From: Paralichthys olivaceus
Taxonomy: Eukaryota; Chordata; Actinopteri; Pleuronectiformes; Paralichthyidae
Length of the DNA: 64,000 nucleotides
Reading direction: 5' to 3'
Assembly: GCF_024713975.1 (NCBI RefSeq)
Contig: NC_091113.1
Location: forward strand, 11,482,501-11,546,500
Shown here: positions 55,851 to 64,000 of the stretch, piece after piece
Layout: the number at the start of each line of letters is the position of its first letter
Numbering within the stretch: the first letter of the stretch is position 1
Notes under the pieces: model-generated
Told to the model about the DNA's origin: nothing
The model's database searches: none
The model's input: only the letters and a program-made list of their open reading frames with translations
Position numbers and translations under genes: made by a program

Positions 55851-55864
55851 CCCCCCCCCCCCCC
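55851..55864 (+). repeat. Poly-C homopolymer, 14 bp
   Basis: Run of 14 C residues, unusual in length for an otherwise AT-rich flank and a possible assembly-error site. Confidence 0.9.
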
Positions 55865-56159
55865 ATCCTCTCTCTCTGTTCGTAATTATTGTTTACACTG
55901 TTTACTGCTAAACTATCTTTTTGCTATGTACTAATTTCACGCTAGACGGCCACAAAATTATTCAGCACTCTTGCAATATGTGAAAGTCGTGAGTGCGTTT
56001 TTATTGTGCGGCGAACGTCCTCTCTCTCTCTTTTTCTGGGTAACAATGTGGCAATTTAGCCCATGTAGCAGTTTGACCTTAACCACACGCTTTTTGAGAC
56101 AAACCTGGTTATTTGAGCAGGAATTTCCCAACAAAAGGCAGCAGACGCACAAGTTACCC

Positions 56160-57150
56160 CTCCCGGACCAAATTTGGTAAATGAGCGCCCGCCCGTGCAT
56201 ATTTTACATAACGATTCTTGCCTATTATTGCAATTTTCGGAGATCCTACGGTGTGAGAACGACGAGCAATTTATCATTCATTGCAGTAAATCGCAGCGGA
56301 GACTGCATTTAATTGAGTTTGTATTGTATTTTCCTAGCTGGGTGCCTTCTCGCTGTAGGTTGGGAGGGGAGGGAGGGGGGTGTGTCTCTCAGGCTGTCCC
56401 ATGCAGTGCAAAGAGGGGAGGTGGATGGAGAGGAGGGGGTTGAGAGGAGAAGGGACCCCCGCCACCACCTCCTCCCCCCTCTCAGCTCCGCCTCTGTCTT
56501 GACAAACTATCAACTGGTAGAGAAAATGGACATCAGCAACAAGAGGCTGCATATTCACACACTGTATTCAAGGTGTGGCTTTGAATCAAAGGCATTTATC
56601 AGTTTTCAATAATGATGGGAAATTGTAGAAAGTGAGTGAACCAGGAACCTCTATGAGAAAACATCTACTCTGATTAATCTTCAAAACTATTAATGAAAGA
56701 AAGAGAAACCAGGTTTAGGTTTGATTGATCTGGAGCTGAGCTGGGTTTGTGTTATTGCCAGTCTGCAATGACGAATGCACGAGCGCAGTGTGAATTATTG
56801 CGGACACATTGCACGTCACCTGACTCTGTTATATTCCACTTCATGGGCCCACCACTTTGTTAATTTGCGTCTTAATTGTCTGCCACGCAATTATGGAGAT
56901 GTGTATGTTCTGCGTGACGCCCATCAGGGCTGCAGGAGGAGCGTGCACGAAGCTAAATCAACTCCACTGACACCCTCGGTCCCCGGTTTGACTCCACTAA
57001 ACTTTGCTGTTTTGTGGCTGCGAACATTCACCATCACCCCACCGAGAGCCACCACGGCTGAGCACGGACACATCCCGGCATGCTCTGCTGCTGTGGCCCC
57101 ACCACACCCCAGTTTCTACCCTATGTACTGACTGTGAGTGGGAGTGCGCT
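56160..57150. promoter_or_regulatory. Candidate conserved non-coding element cluster
   Basis: Two motif-dense non-coding blocks. About 56180-56340 has GTGCATATTTTACATAACG and GCATTTAATTGAGTTTG. About 56800-56960 has TTGTTAATTTGCGTCTTAAT and CACGCAATTATGGAGATGTG. Between them lies a GC-rich, purine-rich stretch. No coding frame with splice signals is seen. Confidence 0.3.
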
Positions 57151-57211
57151 TTTAAAATTAATCAATCTACCTCTGTTTGCACTTTGGGCTGCATTCAATA
57201 GGAGGCTTCAG

Positions 57212-57214
<3 letters not shown>

Positions 57215-57266
<52 letters not shown>
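57215..57266. repeat. (CA)26 microsatellite
   Basis: Uninterrupted CA tract of about 52 bp. Confidence 0.95.
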
Positions 57267-57267
<1 letters not shown>

Positions 57268-57269
57268 CT

Positions 57270-58600
57270 TGTGTGTCTTGCGAATTTCTAAATAATTCAG
57301 GTAGTTTCTGAAACCATTACAATCTCATCCACACAATGTACACACACATGCACGAGCATCGTTTTATGTGCAAGTATTACAACGGAAGATTCAGAATCGT
57401 ATTTTTACTACATGGCCTAATTTCCTGAATATTCATGACGTGTCCAAATTAACTAATTTCTGACATTAAATAAACAAATGATGCTCTAATCCACAAAAGA
57501 ACACACTCCACAATATCCAAACGGTTTCTTAAAGATACTTTAATTTGTGACAGAGATGACAAAACAAAGAGGTACAATGATAAAACACCTTTCAAATAAA
57601 TTCTGATAAAGTGAATATGTAGGTTTATTGAAACTCACACAATCAGTAGAATCATTCAGAGAGTAACGAGGAAAAAATACAAATAAATAATTATCATATA
57701 ATCTAAATTGTTATTCACATTTTAATTAATTGTATTAGGCCTAAAGCTAGGCAATGCACCCTAATAATTTGACCAAAATTCAAAATTTAATTTAGTGAAA
57801 TAAATAAATTTAATAAACAACTAATATTCGCTCCTGAGTGAAGGTCGTGGTTTTAAACCTCTTTATGAGCAGATGATAAATGAAAAAAGATTTTACAAAT
57901 TTGAGTTATATCCATTTTGATTGTGTCAAACTTCCTCACTGTGCTTGGACAATGCATAAGCAATAGATCTATATGTATAAGTTTAATAATTGAAATCGTA
58001 TTTAGATAATAACAGATGTTGCTTTATTGCCCAGCCCTAACTGTCCAGTTGGCCTATTTAGGAATTTGTTTGTTTATTCATTTCACTTGCTCCTGTTTAT
58101 TTTTCTTCATAAGCGGTATTTCTAGAGGCATTTTATTTCTTAAAATTGAAATTTTCCATATTTAATCTTCCCTTCCCTAAACCCTAACCCATTAGTACTT
58201 TTCTTATCTTCCTATTGTATATTTTTAAGCATCATCAATTCATATCAATTAATTAGACACACATTTTCAATGCTTTAACTTTTTAGAATAAAATAGATTA
58301 TTTTTAATAAATATATTGTTAATTGTTGTTATTATTGTTATAGTGTAGTTGTAATTACCGTGAGTCTCAGTGCAGCTTCATCTATCAAACATCTATAACA
58401 ATAATACGCACATTACTACTAATAATAAACTAAATATAATAAAGAACATGCACATAATAAACCAAATGAAATAAAAGCAGTTGTTTACATTCATGCTCGT
58501 TGCTCTCTGTTGTAACGTCAACATTTTCTGTCTTGTTTTTCTTGTTATTATCGCCTGATCGTGCTGCCACAGAAAAGCTGCCCGTCCTGCTGAATTAACT
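57270..58600. other. AT-rich intergenic stretch
   Basis: Very low GC. Apart from an inverted 'CCCAGCCCTAA' repeat fragment (about 57940-58040) related to 37603-37690, I see nothing. Confidence 0.35.
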
Positions 58601-58603
58601 TCA

Positions 58604-58604
<1 letters not shown>

Positions 58605-58677
<73 letters not shown>
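58605..58677. repeat. (CA)36 microsatellite
   Basis: Uninterrupted CA tract of about 73 bp. Confidence 0.95.
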
Positions 58678-58679
<2 letters not shown>

Positions 58680-60019
58680 CTTCACACACACACGGTGACA
58701 CTGTGTTGTTCTCCACTAAATTTCAGCCAAACGCAACTAAATACAAACCCAGGGTTTACTTCTGTTTTCCATTATTGCAGATAATTTAACAAGAAATAAC
58801 TCCAGGCGACGGTTTGTGTCGAGATGTAAAATAACTGAACACACAGAACAAATCTAAATGTTGCCAAAAATGCACGAGCTGAAAGACACCAAGTGCGAAT
58901 AAGATAATAAAGATAATATGTTTGCAGTGGAATGAGCTGCTGTGGTTCACACTGTGATGATGAGTACAAGTAAAAGCGTGTTGTTCAAAGTGAACAGACC
59001 AGTCCACTGTGTGTGTGTCATTCAGTAAAACAGGCCTGCTCCTGCAGCCAGACTCTAATCTCACATTATTATAAGGCTGCAGACTTTAAAACAACACACA
59101 AGACATGGTCAGACATTTAAAGAAAAAAGGAGATTTAATTTCAAATAAAATCTATCAGTGTGGAGAATACACTCACAATCTGTTAGAAAAAGAAATAAAG
59201 AGGAACAAAGCTGTTCTAACTGGTGTCACATTCACTGAGGCGTTCTGTCTGATTCTGTCATTTCTTAAAACAAAAATAAGAACAATTTAGTTTATTTATT
59301 ATATTTTTACATTAAAATCTATAAATGTTAATATATATATTAGTTTATTTTTGGTTAAAGATAAAGGTTGAGGACAAATGATAATAGGACCTCTGGACAC
59401 ACACACACACACGCACACACACCAAAAGGACCTCAACATGGCTGTATGTGTCTCGCCCACCCCGCCAATGATCGATTTAAGGTTTTATTGGTTTGGGTTT
59501 TTTCAGCCGTGAACGCACCACGGAGTGTTTAAAATTGATTTAAAATAAAGAGGAAAAATCCATAACAGTTCTAATATATTTCACTATTTATTTAATTATA
59601 ATTATATTTTGAGCAAAACATTAGAAGGCAAATCTCTTAATGTTTTGATTTATTTAGTTGTATGTTTTTTGACTCTATAAAACGTAATTACCTAAAATAA
59701 GTCTTAAATTAATTTGACTTGACTCGCGTGTTATTTTATTACTCTGTGATTAGGGACCTAATAATAATTGAAACCGGGTAATTTTTGTCAAAATTTTTCA
59801 AATAATTGTATTATCTTCAATTTATTTACTTCTTAAGTTAAATTCAAATGCTGTGCAAATTAATAACATCATCCCAACTTAGCCTAGATTCATTTACTTG
59901 TTAATACATTTCCAAAACGTCATGTAAAAAGGAATACATAAAACGCCTCACCTTTTCCCAAAAAAATAAATAAAGGAAAAATCTCAGCAGAATAGACTGA
60001 ATAGATTGCAGGTGTCCAG

Positions 60020-60880
60020 ATGTCCAGTTGTGCGACTGCTCGGTCCTCGGTGTTGTTGTGCAGAACTGTGTGTAACATGAGACGGCAGCAGGAGGCTGAA
60101 GCAAAAAATAAATCTCATATGCAAAAGAAGGCTTTTTTGAAAATGGCGCCCTGCAGCAAACACCTCCCTGTCAGTGAGGAGGAGAAGGAGGTGGTGGCGA
60201 GGAGCGGTAGGGGGGGGCGTGCCATGTGCGTCGTCGCTTGCGCGCAATGGGGCTGTAGTTTCTGCTCCCGCGTCGGTTGTAGTATCTGGATATGAAACCG
60301 TCCCCGGTTATTCGCCGGTGCAGCCTCACACGTTGAACACCGTCCGTCCCCCTCCGGAGAACAGCATGCCGGTGCAGCCACCGGGGAGACGGATGCGTCG
60401 TGTCATTACGCACCGAATAAAAAGCGCAGTTCTCGGGCATCGTCCGTGGCTGTTGTTCGGGCTTCCCCCATCCCCCCTCTTCTGTCTCACCGCGTCGCTC
60501 TTTTCGAAAACACGGAGCTGCTTCCCGTTCCTTCCACGATTTTCACTAGCAAAACGATCCGCGGCGCGCGCTTTCGCCGTCGTCCGTGCCTTCGCTTTGG
60601 CGTAAAACGCAAAGAAAAACACCTCTCCACATCCGTACAGCCACCACTCCGGCGCGCAGACAGCCCGTGTAACCGCACAGTGTAGCCAGCAGCCGGGGCT
60701 TCCAGGGGAGAGCTGTGGAGAGGGGATCTCTCTCTCTCTTTTCTCTCTCTCCCTCCCTCTCTTTCTCTCCGTCCTTCCCTCCTCAGCGGAGCAGCAGCGA
60801 GGGAGCCGAACGGGGGAGGGAGGAGGGGGAAACCCACGCTGATAGCTGGAGGGAGCCCCGGTGCGTTGAGCCTGTATATG
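60020..60880 (+). promoter_or_regulatory. CpG-rich block, candidate promoter of a gene beyond the window
   Basis: CpG dinucleotides are dense from about 60030 to 60720 within otherwise AT-rich DNA. A CT-rich tract, GCGGAGCAGCAGCGAGGGAG and a possible plus-strand donor (CCCCG|GTGCGT at 60859/60860) follow, which fits a non-coding first exon. Human SLC38A10 is followed distally by BAHCC1, whose start is far upstream of its coding exons, so a bahcc1 paralogue is a reasonable guess only. No coding exon is visible to the end of the window. Confidence 0.4.
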
Positions 60881-60889
60881 TGTGTAATG

Positions 60890-62540
60890 TGTGTGCGCGC
60901 GCATTATAATCGTTGCTAGGAAATCCTTTCTGTGGAAGTGTGAGGGAGGATCTACAATCTCAGGGTGAGAAAGCAGCTGCAGAAAAAAAAATGAAATCTT
61001 CGTGCAAAAGTAAATCAACTTTTATCCTGTTCTCAAATATAGATGTTGTTCTTTTTGTTGAAAGTATAAGGTATGGATTTGTTGAGCAATAGGTGTGTGT
61101 GTGTGTGTGTGTGTTGTATGCTGCTGTTTTTGTGTACATTTTTCACATGTATATGTGTGAGTGTGCAGCTGCGACTTAATCCACGCACACAAATATCATT
61201 CACAGTGAGGGGATTGATTCAGAGCAGTGTTATAGATGTGTGTGTGTGTGGTGGGGGTGTTACTGGTGGTATTTTCAGATAAATCACTCTCGGCTTGCAG
61301 AACAGTCAGTCCTCACCTATGTAAACGCACCCCTGAGGGCAAGAGATTTATCTGCAAGAGGACGGTTCACCTCTCTCTCACTCTCTCACACACACACATC
61401 CCCCTCCCTTTCTCCCTCCCTCTGTTACCCCCTTCCCCTCAGCGTGGAGATGGATGGCCCATGTCCCTTTTGTCTAGATGCAAATGGACTTTAACCCTGA
61501 ATTAATGGATAACTCCCCAGAAAGGCCTAATAATGCTCCGCTCACATGATGCACACACACTTTAACACACACACTGGCAGTCACTATCATCTGATTTGAT
61601 AAAACATGTTGAGTTTGCAGAACAGTGACACTATATGCATCGTCATCATCAGTAACTGCTATAGTACATTAATTACCATTAATCACCAAACTAGTATTTG
61701 TTTTACTTTCTGGCCTCTTCTCCACATGGAGCGCTTTCTAAATTAAATCAAGCCCTGCTGGGGGAAATCTGCACCAACCGCACAACCACTGTGACCAACC
61801 TTTCCTCCTCAACCATAGACGAAACCCTGCAAACACGCTCACTGCCTGTTACTTCCTGTATAACCGCCGTAACAGCAGAAATATCACATCGTTGTAATTC
61901 TGTGTTTTAATGTGGGGACATTTGAACTTTCCAGCCTGTTGTATCCCCTCGCCGAGTGTCACGGGATGATGACAGACGCTGGGGGTTTAACATGGAGCTG
62001 GGTGCAGGAACGGGGATGTAGATATGATCCCCCATTAGCTGTGGCGCCATGCTGCTCCGCAACATTACCACGGCACTAAAATTTTATTTTAGTAGCCTGC
62101 TCACTCAGGTTGATCATGAGGAGCAGAGGGGGAAAAGAAGAGAAAAGTGAGGTGTGCGGTGTATTTCGGTGCAAGTGTGTGTGTGCACTTGTTATATTTT
62201 GTGAACAATAAACCCACTTCCTCCATGTATACCTGTCACCCCTGAGCACAATCAATGAAACACCCCCATTTGCTCATGTCAGGAGCAGACTGCATTACCA
62301 CGGATGTAAAAATTCATCTGGGGAAGAGGCCACTTGTTGCTGGAGATGACGATAGAAGAGACAAAGGGAGAGAGAGAGAGGTAGAAGAGGTGGAATAATT
62401 TCATCCAAGTAAGATGGATGTTTTAATGCATCTGCTTCATGTGAAGTCCTCTCCATAACATGTCACATAAACACATGTGACTTTATGGACACGGATGATA
62501 CCAGGGGACGAAAGTGGTGAAGAGTTAGTGTTGTGAAGAA
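60890..62540. other. Region downstream of CpG block, possible intron with element-like stretches
   Basis: Non-coding. Motif-dense pieces at about 61470-61550 (TAGATGCAAATGGACTTTAA, GAATTAATGGATAACTCCC) and 62025-62120 (CCCCATTAGCTGTGGCGCC, AAAATTTTATTTTAGTAGC) resemble conserved non-coding elements. Short TG tracts occur at 61091-61113 and 61235-61250. Confidence 0.3.
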
Positions 62541-62541
62541 G

Positions 62542-62641
<100 letters not shown>

Positions 62642-63313
62642 TAACTGATTTATATCTTGGATAATTCAACACAATCAAAGGGATTTCTGTGATATCTGTT
62701 AAACTGATTAGCTCTGGACGGATGAAACCAAAGGGCAATTAAGGGGTTTCTTCACCATATTTGGTCAATGCAAAAGCAAACACAGCGATCACGATTATAG
62801 AAGCTATGAACCAATAAACCATCTCATTATTCGAAATGTTGCTCAGCTCCCACGCAGCAGCTCGGTCAACTTTCCACTCAGCCCCTGGTATTGCCACATT
62901 GTCCCACGATTAACAGAGTGTGAATATACACAAGCTGTTGTTTTTGAGAGGGGAGTCAGTGACGGAGCTCTGTCATGTGGAAAACAATACATCTGTACTT
63001 CCTGATACACTTGCAGCTGCATCAGGCTTCATTTGACTGTTTTTTCGTTTGTAAACAGCATTTTTCGAACTAAAATGATCACTGTCCACACAAGCAGTTC
63101 CATATCAGTTTGAATCCCTGTCCGAAAACACACATATGAAACACACTCATGCACGTGCCAGTGTAAACACATTGCTCGAATAACAGCTCATCTTCATGTG
63201 AGCGCCTGTATCATTGTAAAATGCAGAATATAACTACACAACAGCTGTTAGCAAAGACAACAGGGTCAGCAACGTTTGTAATAGATTATCCATGTTGGTT
63301 CTACACCTGTAGC

Positions 63314-63570
63314 CGAGGCTAATGGCGGTTGTTTTCTTCTAGAAAAAGTCATGTGATATGAGCCTGACGTATCAGCAAAGGCTACATCGTGACCGAAATG
63401 ACCCAATCATCAAGCGGTTCTGAGTGGCGACGTAATCATTTCCAAACATCATAGTTTCTATCTGTACAGAGAACAAAACGCAGCCCCAAAGTTTTCAGCT
63501 AAGACAGGTCCAGCAGCGTTTACAAGCAGTTTCGTGTTGGCATCTCTAAAACCTCTGGAGTAGTGACAAC
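63314..63570 (+). repeat. Non-autonomous interspersed element, copy 2
   Basis: Plus-strand GGCTAATGGCGGTTGTTTTC, AAGCGGTTCTGAG, GCGTTTACAAGC and AACCTCTGGAGTAGTG match, in order, the minus strand of 27503-27692. This copy is longer (about 257 bp) and includes CATAGTTTCTATCTGTACAG and AACAAAACGCAGCCCC, which are absent from copy 1. Confidence 0.8.
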
Positions 63571-64000
63571 ACCAGAATCAGATGTTTTCAAGTAAAATGT
63601 AGTTTACAGTTGCATTACAGCAGATCCACCTGTACTCACCTTGATACTTCTCAGAAGTTTAAGGTTTTACTTATTTTCTGCACTCAGTAGAGCACACCCC
63701 TCCGCCAAGGCCCCCACAGTCTCCTTATGTTGGAATTCGAAAACCAAATAAAAGACATACGCGTTTTAACAGACATTCAGGTGACCCATGAAGGTCTGTC
63801 TCTATGCACTGGGTGAGTGTGTGTTTGTTTTATTGTTTTTACATTTTGTATACGTGTAACTTTCTTTGGCCTGTGAAAAGTGCTATACAAATAAATTACT
63901 TAATGTCAATCAAGCTGCACCAAATTGTACATACTTGTAGATAATAGTCTTCTAAATAAGCCTGATTATTTTCATCAAGATCCATGAGTTATTCATGGGA

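Noticed and set aside
60326..61018. 230-residue minus-strand open frame in the CpG block
   Set aside because: Composition (R/P/S-rich) is what GC-rich sequence gives by chance. No domain, no splice context, and overlapping frames on both strands are equally long.

Overview
The window is vertebrate nuclear DNA, and the evidence points to a percomorph teleost. Genes are split by short introns with GT-AG signals. Long (CA/TG)n tracts and degraded fish interspersed repeats are frequent, and all six recognisable genes are orthologues of loci on human 17q24-q25. There is no bacterial, plasmid or phage content. Gene identities come from protein-family recognition, and exon borders were placed by hand from splice signals and reading phase.

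Layout: 1.3-6.1 kb, slc16a6 (+), a monocarboxylate transporter. 7.6-10.3 kb, amz2 (-), archaemetzincin-2, convergent with slc16a6. 11.2-11.9 kb, a CpG-rich bidirectional promoter shared with fam104a/vcf1 (+, 12.0-13.2 kb), a p97/VCP nuclear cofactor. 15.9-20.3 kb, tepsin (-), an AP-4 accessory protein, head to head with ndufaf8 (+, 20.7-21.8 kb), a complex I assembly factor. 23.4-41.2 kb, slc38a10 (-), a large amino-acid transporter. From 41.8 to 64 kb I find no coding exon. That stretch holds microsatellites, a LINE relic, several AT/homeobox-motif-rich blocks that look like conserved non-coding elements, and a CpG-rich block at 60.0-60.9 kb that may be the promoter of a gene continuing beyond the window (bahcc1 is a guess from human synteny).

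The genes are housekeeping or transport genes and do not form one pathway. The most interesting signal is inside slc38a10. Two homologous 125-nt exons of identical phase, at 36074-36198 and 35256-35380, each encode the same transmembrane segment before the shared sequence QVLPTYDSL. They look like mutually exclusive exons that swap the region corresponding to TM6, part of the substrate site in this transporter fold. The same gene has a GC-AG intron, a candidate 21-nt microexon and a triplicated charged-helix repeat in its cytosolic tail.
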